From Citroniella saccharovorans (GTDB lineage: Bacteria; Bacillota; Clostridia; Tissierellales; Peptoniphilaceae), in assembly GCF_035481615.1 (NCBI RefSeq), contig NZ_JAYKOT010000003.1, positions 1,240,001 to 1,304,000 of the forward strand: a DNA stretch of 64,000 bases, written 5' to 3'. Made by a program: the position numbers and the translations under genes. Shown piece after piece: positions 25,242 through 33,925 of this stretch. How positions within the stretch are numbered: position 1 is the first letter of the stretch; the number at the start of each line of letters is the position of its first letter. The notes below the pieces were generated by a model that was not told where the DNA came from, did no database searches, and was given only the letters and a program-made list of their open reading frames with translations.

Positions 25242-25415
25242 TTAGATTTCTTCTACTTCTACCATAAAATCAACTGCTTTAATCATACCCCTAATTGCTG
25301 GAGTATCTTCCTTTTCAACAACTTGTCCAATTTTTCTAAGTCCAAGAGCTTCAACAGTTCTTCTATGTTTTTCAATTCTACCGATATTACTTCTAATTAA
25401 TTTTATTTTTAACAT
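25242..25415 (-). CDS. rpmD: 50S ribosomal protein L30
   Basis: 57 residues, translated by eye: it starts LKIKLIRSNIGRIEKHRRTV, continues EALGLRKIGQVVEKED and ends MVEVEEI. The length and the IGR...LGLRKI pattern are those of L30. It lies between rpsE and rplO, with the ATG at 25415. Confidence 0.94.
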   Translation of the reverse strand: MLKIKLIRSNIGRIEKHRRTVEALGLRKIGQVVEKEDTPAIRGMIKAVDFMVEVEEI

Positions 25416-25425
25416 TTTAAAACTC

Positions 25426-25941
25426 CTATCCTAAAAGCTCTTCGACGCTTTTACCTCTAAGTCTAGCAACGTCTTCAGCTCTTTTTAAAGATTTTAAACC
25501 TTGAATAGTAGCATTAACAATATTTCTTGCATTTGCTGTTCCTAGTGATTTACTTCTTACATTTTTAATTCCTGCAAGTTCGCAAACCGCTCTTACTGCT
25601 CCTCCGGCAATAACTCCAGTACCTTCTGCAGCAGGCTTTAATAAAACTCTTCCTGCACCATAGATACCTGTAATTTCATGTGGAATAGTGTTATTAACAA
25701 TTGGAACATTAATAAGATTTTTCTTACCATCTTGTATAGCTTTTTTTATTGCTTCAGGAACTTCAGCTGCTTTACCTGTACCAATTCCAACTTTTCCATT
25801 TCCGTCTCCTACAACAACTAGTGCTGTAAATCTGAAATTTCTACCTCCACGAACTACTTTAGTTACACGGCCGATATGAACAACTCTTTCAAGTAATTCA
25901 TCTTTAGATTCTTTTTTAGACTCTTTTTTGAATTTGTCCAT
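25426..25941 (-). CDS. rpsE: 30S ribosomal protein S5
   Basis: 171 residues. S5 double-stranded RNA-binding domain with RVTKVVRGGRNFRFTALVVVGDGNGKVG and the C-terminal GTGVIAGGAVRAVCELAGI, KSLGTANARNIV. It sits at the mRNA entry site and affects fidelity. It carries a Lys/Glu-rich N-terminal extension. It lies 10 bp before rpmD. Confidence 0.97.
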   Translation of the reverse strand: MDKFKKESKKESKDELLERVVHIGRVTKVVRGGRNFRFTALVVVGDGNGKVGIGTGKAAEVPEAIKKAIQDGKKNLINVPIVNNTIPHEITGIYGAGRVLLKPAAEGTGVIAGGAVRAVCELAGIKNVRSKSLGTANARNIVNATIQGLKSLKRAEDVARLRGKSVEELLG

Positions 25942-25954
25942 TTTCTACCTCCTA

Positions 25955-26314
25955 CTAAAGCTTTAAGCCAGCTTCTCTAGCTGCTTCACAAAGAGCCTTT
26001 ACTCTTCCATGATACTTATAACCACTTCTATCGAAAACTGCTTCTGTAATACCTTTTTCTATTGCTTTTTTTCCAATTGCCTCTCCAACCTTTTTGCAAG
26101 CTTCAATATTTAAGCTTTCTGATTTAAGGTCTTTATCTAAAGTTGATGCACTTAGGATTGTAACTCCTTTAACATCATCAACTAATTGGCAATAAATGTT
26201 ACTATTTGATTTATATACAGTAAGTCTAGGTCTTTCGAAAGTTCCGGTAACTTTTTTTCTAACTCTTAGGTGTCTAGCTTTTCTATTTGCTTTTTTATCT
26301 ACCCTATTTAACAT
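25955..26314 (-). CDS. rplR: 50S ribosomal protein L18
   Basis: 119 residues with a basic N-terminus, then GTFERPRLTVYKSNSNIYCQLVDD and the C-terminal FDRSGYKYHGRVKALCEAAREAGL that contacts 5S rRNA. It lies between rplF and rpsE. Confidence 0.97.
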   Translation of the reverse strand: MLNRVDKKANRKARHLRVRKKVTGTFERPRLTVYKSNSNIYCQLVDDVKGVTILSASTLDKDLKSESLNIEACKKVGEAIGKKAIEKGITEAVFDRSGYKYHGRVKALCEAAREAGLKL

Positions 26315-26328
26315 TTCCTTTCTCCTTT

Positions 26329-26868
26329 CTACTTACCAGTCTTACCGACTTTTCTTCTTATATGTTCATTTTCGTATCTAACACCTTTTCCCTTATATGG
26401 TTCAGGTGGTCTTTGATCTCTTATTACCGCTGTATAATTACCTAGTTGTTGTTTGTTAATTCCATTAACAACAATAGTTAATTGATCCGGAACTACAGTT
26501 TCTATTCCTTCTGGATCTGTAAATTTTATTTCATGAGAATATCCAAGATGTAAGATAAGATCTTTGCCTTGCTTTTGCGCTCTATAACCAGTACCTTCTA
26601 TAATAAGTTTTTTTGAAAAACCATTAGTTACACCTTCTATCATATTAGCTACAAGTGTTCTAGAAAGTCCATGTAAAGACTTATATTTTTTATCTTCTGA
26701 AGATCTTTCAAAAGTTATTACATTATTCTCAATATTTATTTTAATACCACTATCTATCTTTTCGCTAAGAGTTCCCTTAGGTCCTTTAACTTCAACTAAA
26801 TTATTATCATGAAGTTTAACTTCTACACCTTGTGGGATCTCGATTGGCTTAAGGCCGATTCTTGACAT
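26329..26868 (-). CDS. rplF: 50S ribosomal protein L6
   Basis: 179 residues, SRIGLKPIEIPQGVEV at the start and RDQRPPEPYKGKGVRYENEHIRRKVGKTGK-like block at the end (positions about 149-178). It is made of two homologous halves and lies near the factor-binding site. Confidence 0.97.
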   Translation of the reverse strand: MSRIGLKPIEIPQGVEVKLHDNNLVEVKGPKGTLSEKIDSGIKINIENNVITFERSSEDKKYKSLHGLSRTLVANMIEGVTNGFSKKLIIEGTGYRAQKQGKDLILHLGYSHEIKFTDPEGIETVVPDQLTIVVNGINKQQLGNYTAVIRDQRPPEPYKGKGVRYENEHIRRKVGKTGK

Positions 26869-26905
26869 ATATTCCTCCTTAAAACTAAGCTATAAATATT
26901 ATCTA

Positions 26906-27301
26906 TTACCAAACGTAACAGATAACTTCTCCACCTACACCAAGTTCTCTTGCAGACTTATCAGTCACAATTCCCTTGGAAGTAGATATTATAGCAATAC
27001 CAAGTCCACCAAGCACCTTAGGAACTTCATCTTTTCTAACATAAACTCTAAGACCTGGCTTAGAAATTCTTTTTATTCCAGAGATAACCTTCTCTTCATT
27101 TGGTCCATACTTTAAATCAACTGTTATAGTTCCTTGAACATCTCCTTCAGTCACATTATATCCATTTATATAACCTTCATCTAGAAGAATTTGTGCAAGA
27201 GATTTTTTAACATTTGAAGCAGGAATTTCTACAGATGAATGCTTAGCATTATTAGCATTTCTAATTCTTGTAAGCATATCTGCGATAGGATCTGTAAACA
27301 T
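26906..27301 (-). CDS. rpsH: 30S ribosomal protein S8
   Basis: 131 residues from the ATG at 27301 (MFTDPIADMLTRIRNA), which follows GAGGAGG. An in-frame extension upstream to 27397 overlaps rpsN and is not used. The C-terminal STSKGIVTDKSARELGVGGEV is diagnostic. S8 binds 16S helix 21 and often represses the spc operon; no such site could be confirmed here by eye. Confidence 0.96.
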   Translation of the reverse strand: MFTDPIADMLTRIRNANNAKHSSVEIPASNVKKSLAQILLDEGYINGYNVTEGDVQGTITVDLKYGPNEEKVISGIKRISKPGLRVYVRKDEVPKVLGGLGIAIISTSKGIVTDKSARELGVGGEVICYVW

Positions 27302-27320
27302 ATTTTTCCTCCTCTTGATA

Positions 27321-27506
27321 TTACCAGCTGGCTTTTTTAACTCCAGGGATTTCGCCTTTGTAGGCAAGTTCTCTAAAACAAATACGGCAGATGCCATATT
27401 TTCTTAAATAAGCATGAGGTCTACCACAAATTTTACATCTAGAGTAAGCTCTAGTTGAATACTTTGGTTTTCTACCTTGCTTAGCTATAATTGATTTTTT
27501 TGCCAC
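27321..27506 (-). CDS. rpsN: 30S ribosomal protein S14, zinc-binding type
   Basis: 61 residues, the short zinc (type Z) form with C24/C27 and C40/C43 (SRCKICGRPH, GICRICFREL). It lies between rplE and rpsH as in other Firmicutes. Confidence 0.97.
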   Translation of the reverse strand: MAKKSIIAKQGRKPKYSTRAYSRCKICGRPHAYLRKYGICRICFRELAYKGEIPGVKKASW

Positions 27507-27517
27507 TTAAGTCCTCC

Positions 27518-28060
27518 TTATTTTTTAAAAGGCATACCCATAAGTTCTAAGAAAGCTTTTGCTTCCTCATCACTTTTAGCTGTTGTAACAATAACTACGT
27601 CCATACCTCTAATTTCATCAACTTGATCATAAACAATTTCTGGGAAAATTAATTGTTCTTTAAGTCCTAGTGAATAATTTCCCCTTCCATCAAAGCTGTT
27701 AGCCTTGATTCCTCTAAAGTCCCTAACTCTTGGTAGAGCAATAGAAACTAATTTATCTAAAAAGTCATACATTTTTTGGTTTCTAAGAGTAGTTTTACAT
27801 CCAACAGACATACCTTCTCTTAATTTGAAGTTTGCTATTGATTTTTTAGCCTTAGTAACTACAGGTCTTTGTCCACTAATAATAGTCATTTCTTCAACAG
27901 CTTTTTCTAAAGCTTTAGGGTTATCCTTTGAAGAGCCAAGTCCCATATTAATTACTATTTTTTCTAACTTAGGTACTTCCATAATATTTTTATATTCAAA
28001 CTTTTCCATTAAAGCAGGAACTACCTCATTAATATATTTTTCCTTCAATCTGGAAGTCAT
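27518..28060 (-). CDS. rplE: 50S ribosomal protein L5
   Basis: 180 residues with NIMEVPKLEKIVINMGLG, GQRPVVTKAKKSIANFKLREG and the C-terminal RGMDVVIVTTAKSDEEAKAFL. L5 contacts 5S rRNA and the P-site tRNA. It follows rplX by 19 bp. Confidence 0.97.
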   Translation of the reverse strand: MTSRLKEKYINEVVPALMEKFEYKNIMEVPKLEKIVINMGLGSSKDNPKALEKAVEEMTIISGQRPVVTKAKKSIANFKLREGMSVGCKTTLRNQKMYDFLDKLVSIALPRVRDFRGIKANSFDGRGNYSLGLKEQLIFPEIVYDQVDEIRGMDVVIVTTAKSDEEAKAFLELMGMPFKK

Positions 28061-28079
28061 TTACATTACCTCCTTCCTG

Positions 28080-28394
28080 TTATTTGTCAAGCTCATAATT
28101 GCTTTTCTTTAAATATCTAACTTTTTTGCCATTTGAATCGATTCTAATACCGACTCTTGAAGCTTTTCCAGTTTTTGGATCATATATTCCAACATTTGAA
28201 ACATCTATTGGAGCTTCAGACTTAACAATACCTCCAGGATTTTGAGGTCCTCTAGGTTTTTGATGTTTAGATACGATATTTACACCTTCAACTATTACTT
28301 TATTAGCTTTAGGATTTGTACTAAGAACTTTGCCCTTACGGCCCTTGTCCTTACCAGCAATAACAACTACAGTATCACCTGTTTTTATACGCAT
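28080..28394 (-). CDS. rplX: 50S ribosomal protein L24
   Basis: 104 residues with an N-terminal KOW motif (GDTVVVIAGKDKGRKGKVL) and the conserved KHQKPRGPQNPGGIV. It is an assembly initiator protein at the tunnel exit. It lies between rplN and rplE. Confidence 0.97.
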   Translation of the reverse strand: MRIKTGDTVVVIAGKDKGRKGKVLSTNPKANKVIVEGVNIVSKHQKPRGPQNPGGIVKSEAPIDVSNVGIYDPKTGKASRVGIRIDSNGKKVRYLKKSNYELDK

Positions 28395-28407
28395 AATATC
28401 CTCCCCG

Positions 28408-28776
28408 CTATAAAACTTCCGGTGCTAGAGAAATTATCTTCATGAAATTTCCACTTCTTAATTCTCTTGTAACCGGTCCGAAAATTCTAGTACCCACTGG
28501 GTTTTTATCATCTTTTATAATTACGGCTGCGTTGTCATCAAAAGAAATATATGAACCATCAGATCTTTTTAAACTATCTACAGTTCTTACTATAACTGCT
28601 TTTACAACGTCACCTTTTTTTACCACTCCGCCTGGAGCAGCAGCTTTAACTGAACAAACAACAATATCGCCGATTCTTGCATACTTTTTATTAGTACCAC
28701 CAAGTACTCTTATTACAAGCAATTCTCTAGCACCTGAGTTGTCTGCAACTCTCATACGACTCTCTACTTGAATCAT
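28408..28776 (-). CDS. rplN: 50S ribosomal protein L14
   Basis: 122 residues starting IQVESRMRVADNSGARELLVIR, with GDVVKAVIVRT and GTRIFGPVTRELR. It forms intersubunit bridge contacts with 16S rRNA. It lies 25 bp after rpsQ. Confidence 0.97.
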   Translation of the reverse strand: MIQVESRMRVADNSGARELLVIRVLGGTNKKYARIGDIVVCSVKAAAPGGVVKKGDVVKAVIVRTVDSLKRSDGSYISFDDNAAVIIKDDKNPVGTRIFGPVTRELRSGNFMKIISLAPEVL

Positions 28777-28801
28777 AATAAGCCTCCTTCTTAAAACAAG
28801 A

Positions 28802-29056
28802 TTACTTAGCTTTTTCTACTATGTTTACAAGTCTCCATCTTTTTGTCTTAGATAGAGGTCTTGTTTCCATGATAGCAACTTTGTCGCCAATTGCACATTC
28901 TTGTAATTCATCATGTGCTTTAAATCTATTAGTTCTTTTAATTTTTTTCTTATAAATTGGATGAGTAACAAAAGATTGAACTTCAACCACTATTGTCTTA
29001 TCCATCTTGTTAGATACAACAGTACCAACGATTACTTTACGGGCTTTTCTTTCCAT
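28802..29056 (-). CDS. rpsQ: 30S ribosomal protein S17
   Basis: 84 residues with an OB fold: RKVIVGTVVSNKMDKTIVVEV, then HPIYKKKIKRTNRFKAHDE and METRPLSKTKRWRLV. It lies one base after rpmC. Confidence 0.97.
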   Translation of the reverse strand: MERKARKVIVGTVVSNKMDKTIVVEVQSFVTHPIYKKKIKRTNRFKAHDELQECAIGDKVAIMETRPLSKTKRWRLVNIVEKAK

Positions 29057-29057
29057 C

Positions 29058-29264
29058 CTAAGCCTCCTTCATGTTTTTAAGTTCACGTTCACGCATAGTA
29101 GTTTTTACTCTTGCTATATCCTTTTTAACGCCTTTAATAAGCATAGGATTTTCTAGCTGACCTGTAGCGTGTTGGAAACGTAAATTGAAAAGCGATGCTT
29201 TAAGATCTTTTAACTTCTCATTTAGCTCATTATCATTTAATTTCTTGATTTCACTGATTCTCAT
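29058..29264 (-). CDS. rpmC: 50S ribosomal protein L29
   Basis: 68 residues, two-helix protein: RISEIKKLNDNELNEKLKDLKASLFNLRFQ-like start (long form with TGQLENPMLIKGVKKDIARVKT). It sits at the tunnel exit and binds SRP and trigger factor. It overlaps the rplP stop by 1 bp. Confidence 0.96.
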   Translation of the reverse strand: MRISEIKKLNDNELNEKLKDLKASLFNLRFQHATGQLENPMLIKGVKKDIARVKTTMRERELKNMKEA

Positions 29265-29698
29265 TAAGCTTCACTCTCCTTTTCTCCTGGTTCTTCTTTC
29301 TTAACAAACTTAGTTTTTATTGGAAGTTTGTGAGCTGCAAGTCTCATAGCTTCTCTAGCTATTGATTCATCAACTCCACCCATTTCGAATAAAATTCTAC
29401 CAGGCTTAACAACAGCTACCCAATACTCAGGAGCACCTTTACCGGATCCCATTCTAACTTCAGCAGGTTTTTTAGTAACGGGTTTGTCTGGGAAAACTTT
29501 AATCCAAACATTACCGCCCCTTTTTATATATCTAGTCATCGCACGTCTAGCAGCTTCTATTTGATTTGCTGTCATCCAGCAAGGATCAAGAGCTTGAAGG
29601 CCATATTCACCATAAGTAATGGTATTTCCTTTATGAGCAAGACCTTTCATTCTGCCTCTATGAACTCTACGATACTTAACTCTTTTTGGTAACAACAT
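29264..29698 (-). CDS. rplP: 50S ribosomal protein L16
   Basis: 144 residues. LLPKRVKYRRVHRGRMKG start and GSGKGAPEYWVAVVKPGRILFE block; GGNVWIKVFPDKPVTKKPAE is also diagnostic. It organises the A-site tRNA region. The C-terminus is slightly longer and acidic (KKEEPGEKESEA). Confidence 0.97.
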   Translation of the reverse strand: MLLPKRVKYRRVHRGRMKGLAHKGNTITYGEYGLQALDPCWMTANQIEAARRAMTRYIKRGGNVWIKVFPDKPVTKKPAEVRMGSGKGAPEYWVAVVKPGRILFEMGGVDESIAREAMRLAAHKLPIKTKFVKKEEPGEKESEA

Positions 29699-29716
29699 AG
29701 CTTTTATCCTCCTATG

Positions 29717-30487
29717 TTAATTATTTTCTCTTTTACCAGCAGATTTTTGAGAGTTATTTCTCTTTGAATAATTAGCATTTCTCCTATTATCCCTTCTATT
29801 TCTGCCAGGTTTTTTCTTATTATCTCTTTTATTTCTATTATCTTCAAGATTTTCCATACCAGGAATAATTTCACCCTTGTATAGCCAAACTTTAACACCA
29901 AGCTTACCATATGTTGTATCTGCTTCTGTAAAGCCATAATCAATGTCAGCTCTTAAAGTTTGTAGTGGAATAGTTCCTTCAGAGTAGCCTTCAGTTCTAG
30001 CCATATCAGCTCCTCCAACTCTTCCTGAAACTTGAGTCTTAATTCCCTTAACGCCAGCCTTCATAGATCTTTGAATAGCTTGTTTCATAGCTCTTCTAAA
30101 AGAAATTCTTCTTTCTAGCTGACCTGCAATACTATCTGCTACAAGTTTAGCATCAGTATCTTGATTTTTTATTTCTTCAATATTTACAATAACTGATTTA
30201 CCAGTTAATTTTTCTAATTTAGCCTTAAGTGCTTCAACTCCAGCTCCACCTTTTCCAATAACCATTCCTGGTTTTGCAGTAAAGATAGTAACCTTAATTT
30301 TGTTAGAAGCTCTTTCAATTTCTACCTTAGAAACGCTGGAATTTATTGTTTCTTTTTTTACCAGTTCTCTAACTTTATAATCTTCAACTAAAAGATCCCC
30401 AAAATCTTTTTTATCAGCGAACCATTTAGAATCCCAGTCTTTAATGATTCCTACTCTTAAACCATGAGGATTTACTTTTTGACCCAT
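29717..30487 (-). CDS. rpsC: 30S ribosomal protein S3
   Basis: 256 residues: KH domain (about 38-107, with GMVIGKGGAGVEALK) and the C-terminal S3 domain (GVKGIKTQVSGRVGGADMART, YGFTEADTTYGKLGVKVWLY). About 45 extra C-terminal residues are a low-complexity Asn/Lys/Arg tail. S3 helps unwind mRNA at the entry channel. It overlaps the rplV stop by 1 bp. Confidence 0.97.
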   Translation of the reverse strand: MGQKVNPHGLRVGIIKDWDSKWFADKKDFGDLLVEDYKVRELVKKETINSSVSKVEIERASNKIKVTIFTAKPGMVIGKGGAGVEALKAKLEKLTGKSVIVNIEEIKNQDTDAKLVADSIAGQLERRISFRRAMKQAIQRSMKAGVKGIKTQVSGRVGGADMARTEGYSEGTIPLQTLRADIDYGFTEADTTYGKLGVKVWLYKGEIIPGMENLEDNRNKRDNKKKPGRNRRDNRRNANYSKRNNSQKSAGKRENN

Positions 30488-30840
30488 TATTTTTCCTCCT
30501 CAGATACTTCTCTAACAACACAACCAATATGGCTAGATCTCTTTAGAATTGGATATGCCGCCCCTTTAGCCTTAGGATGAAATCTCTTCATAACTGGAGC
30601 ATTATTTGCATAAGCCTTTTCAACTATTAACTTATCTCTATCTAAACCAAAATTATTTTCAGCGTTAGCTATTGCAGATTTTAAAACTTTTTCTAAAAGT
30701 CTAGCACCTTTTTTAGGTGTAAATCTTAAAATTGCTAAAGCTTCATCTACTTGTTTACCTCTAATTTCTTTACAAATAAAATTTACCTTTAGAGGTGATA
30801 TTCTAAGATATTTACCTTCTGCTCTTGCTGTTTGTCCCAT
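30487..30840 (-). CDS. rplV: 50S ribosomal protein L22
   Basis: 117 residues with EGKYLRISPLKVNFICKEIRGK and the beta-hairpin end KRFHPKAKGAAYPILKRSSHI that lines the exit tunnel, the segment changed in macrolide-resistant strains. It lies 10 bp after rpsS. Confidence 0.97.
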   Translation of the reverse strand: MGQTARAEGKYLRISPLKVNFICKEIRGKQVDEALAILRFTPKKGARLLEKVLKSAIANAENNFGLDRDKLIVEKAYANNAPVMKRFHPKAKGAAYPILKRSSHIGCVVREVSEEEK

Positions 30841-30850
30841 AATATACCTC

Positions 30851-31134
30851 CTATTTTAACTTGGTCGCTTTTTCGTTTTTGCCAACGTGACCCCTGTAAG
30901 TTCTAGTAGGAACAAATTCTCCAAGCTTGTGTCCAACCATATCTTCAGTTATATAAATTGGAAGGTGTTTTCTTCCATCATGAATTGCAAAAGTATGTCC
31001 AACAAATTCGGGAAAATAGTTGAGCGACGTGACCAAGTCTTTATAACTTTTTTATCATTTTTTTCGTTTAATGCTTCAACCTTTTTCATTAAGTGTTCAT
31101 CGACAAAAGGTCCTTTTTTAACCGATCTACTCAT
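30851..31134 (-). pseudogene. rpsS: 30S ribosomal protein S19, split by one frameshift
   Basis: The frame from 31134 gives SRSVKKGPFVDEHLMKKVEA to WSRRSTIFP and then goes off course; the rest, EFVGHTFAIHDGRKHLPIYI to GHVGKNEKATKLK, is in another frame ending at 30851. The junction is at plus-strand 31009-31017 (cgggaaaat). Adding one base to the TTTT or CCC run gives IFPEFVGHTF and a 94-residue protein, normal for S19. This is the only one of the six frameshifts here that is a missing base. S19 is essential for 30S head function, so a sequence error is the likely cause. Confidence 0.92.
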
Positions 31135-31144
31135 TTAATCCTCC

Positions 31145-31978
31145 TTATTTAGGTCTTCTTCTTATAATATAAGCGTTAGATTTTTTGTTTCTGTCTCTAG
31201 TCTTAAGACCAAGAGCTTTCTTTCCCCAAGGAGTCATAGGAGATGGTCTTCCGATAGGAGCTCTACCTTCCCCACCACCATGAGGGTGATCTACTGGGTT
31301 CATTACAGATCCTCTTACATGAGGTCTTTTACCCATATATCTTTTTCTACCAGCCTTACCAATAGTAACAAGTTCATGTTCTAGGTTTCCAACTTGGCCG
31401 ATTGTAGCCTTACATTCTAAGTGAATTAATCTAAATTCTCCAGAAGGAAGTCTAAGTGATGCAAATTTGCCTTCTTTACCCATAATTTGAGCTTCACTGC
31501 CAGCAGTTCTAGCAATTTGTCCACCTTTACCAGGTTTCATCTCAACATTGTGAATAGTTGTACCAACTGGAATATCTTTTAATTTTAATGCATTTCCAAC
31601 AACAATATCAGCATTATCTCCAGATTCAATCATATCCCCAACTTTAAGTCCCTTTGGAGCAATAATATATCTTTTTTCGCCATCTAAATAGTGAATAAGA
31701 GCAATATTGCTAGTTCTATTTGGATCATATTCAATAGAAAATACCTTTCCTGGAACGCCATCTTTATCTCTTTTAAAATCTATAATTCTGTATTTTCTCT
31801 TAACTCCGCCACCTCTAAATCTTACAGTGGTTCTACCGTAAGAGTTTCTACCAGCTTTTTGGTTTAAACTTACAGTAAGTGATTTTTCAGGTGTTGTCTT
31901 AGTAATTACATCAGAGTACTTCAACACAGACATTGAACGAAGTCCAGGAGAAGTAGCCTTGTATTTTTTTATAGCCAT
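31145..31978 (-). CDS. rplB: 50S ribosomal protein L2
   Basis: 277 residues: AIKKYKATSPGLRSM start, RYIIAPKGLKVGD, and the conserved C-terminal GSVMNPVDHPHGGGEGRAPIGR containing the histidine near the peptidyl-transferase centre. It lies between rplW and rpsS. Confidence 0.98.
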   Translation of the reverse strand: MAIKKYKATSPGLRSMSVLKYSDVITKTTPEKSLTVSLNQKAGRNSYGRTTVRFRGGGVKRKYRIIDFKRDKDGVPGKVFSIEYDPNRTSNIALIHYLDGEKRYIIAPKGLKVGDMIESGDNADIVVGNALKLKDIPVGTTIHNVEMKPGKGGQIARTAGSEAQIMGKEGKFASLRLPSGEFRLIHLECKATIGQVGNLEHELVTIGKAGRKRYMGKRPHVRGSVMNPVDHPHGGGEGRAPIGRPSPMTPWGKKALGLKTRDRNKKSNAYIIRRRPK

Positions 31979-31994
31979 TTAAATATACCTCCTG

Positions 31995-32285
31995 CTACAT
32001 GCCTTCAAAGAAATCTATAGCCTTTGAATCTTCAGTTAAAGTAACAATAGCCTTTTTCCAATCAGGTCTTTTACCTTTTGTAGCTCCTTGTCTTTTAACC
32101 TTTCCAACAACATTCATAGTGTTAACACTTTTAACCTTAACACCAAAAATAGTTTCTACAGCCTTTTTTACTTCAGATTTTGTAGTTCTTTTATTAACTT
32201 GAAAAATATATTTTTTAAGTTCAGCCTCATCCATACTTCTTTCAGAAATAATAGGCTTAATAATTATATCGTGAGAGTTAAGCAT
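31995..32285 (-). CDS. rplW: 50S ribosomal protein L23
   Basis: 96 residues: HDIIIKPIISERSM start, YIFQVNKRTTKSEVKKAVETIF and TKGKRPDWKKAIVTL. It is a docking site for SRP and trigger factor. It overlaps the rplD stop by 1 bp. Confidence 0.97.
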   Translation of the reverse strand: MLNSHDIIIKPIISERSMDEAELKKYIFQVNKRTTKSEVKKAVETIFGVKVKSVNTMNVVGKVKRQGATKGKRPDWKKAIVTLTEDSKAIDFFEGM

Positions 32286-32906
32286 TACGCATATACCTCC
32301 TCAATTACATCAAGAGCATCCTTTGTTACAAGTAAAAACTCTCTATTTAAAATATCATAAACATTAAGATTGTTTGCGCTTAGCACATCAACCTTAGGAA
32401 TGTTTCTAAATGATCTAATAACAGTTTCGTCTTTTTCTTTAGTTACAATGCAGCAGCTCTTAATTTCTAACTTCTTTAATATCTCAGATGCTGACTTAGT
32501 TGAAATCTTGTCCATAGATAATGAATCTAAAACAATAACCTCTCCATCTAATGCCTTCTGAGATAAAACAGATTTTAAAGCAGCTCTTTTAACTTTTTTT
32601 TGGAATAGAGTAACTGTAGTCTCTTGGCTTTGGTGCAAAAACAACTCCGCCACCTCTCCATTGTGGAGAACGAATACTACCTTGTCTAGCTCTACCAGTA
32701 CCTTTTTGTCTCCAAGGCTTTCTTCCTCCGCCTCTTACTTCAGCTCTGGTTAAAGCAGATTTAGTTCCTTGTCTTCTATTCGCAAGAGTATTTTTAACAG
32801 CTTCATAAACAGCGTGCTCTTTTACTTCGGCTCCAAAAACACTTTCAGATAATTCTATTTCTTCAAGTTTTTCTTTTGAAGTATTTAAAACATTAACCTT
32901 AGTCAT
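32285..32906 (-). pseudogene. rplD: 50S ribosomal protein L4, split by one frameshift
   Basis: The start is the ATG at 32906 (TKVNVLNTSKEKLEEIEL), 5 bp after GGGAGGAG; an ATG at 32921 overlaps the ribosome site. The first frame runs through RRQGTKSALTRAEVRGGG and KPRDYSYSIPKK and then stops. The rest, VKRAALKSVLSQKALDGE to VIEEVYA, is in another frame ending at 32285. The junction is a run of eight A (plus strand T8, about 32594-32601); seven would give IPKKVKRAALK and 206 residues, the normal length. L4 is essential, so an extra base in the read is likely. In E. coli L4 represses the S10 operon through its leader, which is relevant to the attenuator upstream of rpsJ. Confidence 0.92.
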
Positions 32907-32920
32907 ATTAACTCCTCCCA

Positions 32921-33553
32921 TTACTTAGAAGACTTAACAGTCTCTTTGATAGTCACAAGAGAACCCTTAGGTCCTGGGATAGCACCCTTTAAAAGGATTA
33001 AGTTCTTGTCTGCAATAACCTTTACAATAGTAAGGTTTTGAACAGTAACTCTCTCGTTACCCATCTTACCCATAGCCTTGCGGCCTTTCCAAACTCTACC
33101 AGGGTAAGTTCCAGCACTTCTAGCACCTTGAACTCTATGAGATTTAGAACCGTGTTTTTCAGGTCCTCTACCATAATTGTATCTCTTAATAGCACCTTGA
33201 GTTCCTTTACCCTTACTAGTACCTACAACATCAACATGGTCACCATCGGCGAAAATGTCAACTTTAATTTCATCTCCAGCCTTATAAGCCTCAGTGTCTT
33301 CAACTCTAAATTCTCTCAAATATTTTTTGAAAGAAACGCCAGCTTTTTCAAAGTGACCTTTCAGAGGTTGAGTTGTGTGTTTTTCTTTTTTGTCGATAAA
33401 CCCAACTTGAATTGAATTATATCCATCAGTTTCAGCTGTTTTAACTTGAGTTATAATATTTGGTTCAGCTAAAACTACACTTACAGGAGTAACTATACCA
33501 TCTTCATCAAAGATTTGAGTCATCCCTATTTTTTTACCTAAAATTCCTTTCAC
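32921..33553 (-). CDS. rplC: 50S ribosomal protein L3
   Basis: 210 residues: KGILGKKIGMTQIFDEDG start, then the central GRGPEKHGSKSHRVQGARSAGTYPGRVWKGRKAMGKMG-type segment (about 128-165) with the tip that reaches the peptidyl-transferase centre. It lies 63 bp after rpsJ, with a hairpin in between. Confidence 0.97.
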   Translation of the reverse strand: MKGILGKKIGMTQIFDEDGIVTPVSVVLAEPNIITQVKTAETDGYNSIQVGFIDKKEKHTTQPLKGHFEKAGVSFKKYLREFRVEDTEAYKAGDEIKVDIFADGDHVDVVGTSKGKGTQGAIKRYNYGRGPEKHGSKSHRVQGARSAGTYPGRVWKGRKAMGKMGNERVTVQNLTIVKVIADKNLILLKGAIPGPKGSLVTIKETVKSSK

Positions 33554-33576
33554 TAATTACACCTCCATATACGTAT

Positions 33577-33617
33577 AGCGGACTAATCTAGTAGTCTTAC
33601 TACGACATGTAACCGCT
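33577..33617 (-). promoter_or_regulatory. Hairpin in the rpsJ-rplC intergenic mRNA
   Basis: AGCGG/CCGCT (33613-33617 with 33577-33581) encloses a perfect GTAGT/ACTAC stem (33599-33603 with 33591-33595). It begins at the rpsJ stop codon. There is no U tract, so it is not a terminator; it may be an RNA-processing or protein-binding site. Confidence 0.45.
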
Positions 33618-33925
33618 TAAAGCTTAATTTCTATATCTACGCCAGCTGGTAAGTTTAACTTCTTAAGAGCTTCTAAAGTCTTAGGATTTGGTTCAATAAT
33701 ATCAATAAGTCTCTTGTGAGTTCTTTGTTCAAATTGTTCTCTAGAGTCCTTATACTTGTGAACCGCTCTTAAAATAGTAACAACTTCTTTTTCAGTAGGT
33801 AGAGGGATAGGTCCTGAAACCTTAGCATCAGTTCTTTTAACTGCCTCTACAATTCTCTTAGCTGATTGATCAATAACTTCATGATCATAAGCTCTAAGTC
33901 TAATTCTAATCTTTTGTTTAGCCAT
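33617..33925 (-). CDS. rpsJ: 30S ribosomal protein S10
   Basis: 102 residues from the ATG at 33925 (AKQKIRIRLRAYDHEVIDQS), preceded by GGAGGGTTTAGTT. An in-frame ATG at 33988 lies in the leader and is not a plausible start. S10 also works as NusE in antitermination. It is first of the S10-spc-alpha series, which runs without a terminator to rplQ. Confidence 0.96.
   Translation of the reverse strand: MAKQKIRIRLRAYDHEVIDQSAKRIVEAVKRTDAKVSGPIPLPTEKEVVTILRAVHKYKDSREQFEQRTHKRLIDIIEPNPKTLEALKKLNLPAGVDIEIKL

Noticed and set aside
30851..31036. Separate small gene for the 61-residue C-terminal S19 piece
   Set aside because: It is the second half of rpsS after a frameshift, not an independent gene.
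32285..32653. Separate 122-residue gene after rplD
   Set aside because: It is the C-terminal part of L4 after a frameshift; its apparent N-terminus overlaps L4 codons in another frame.
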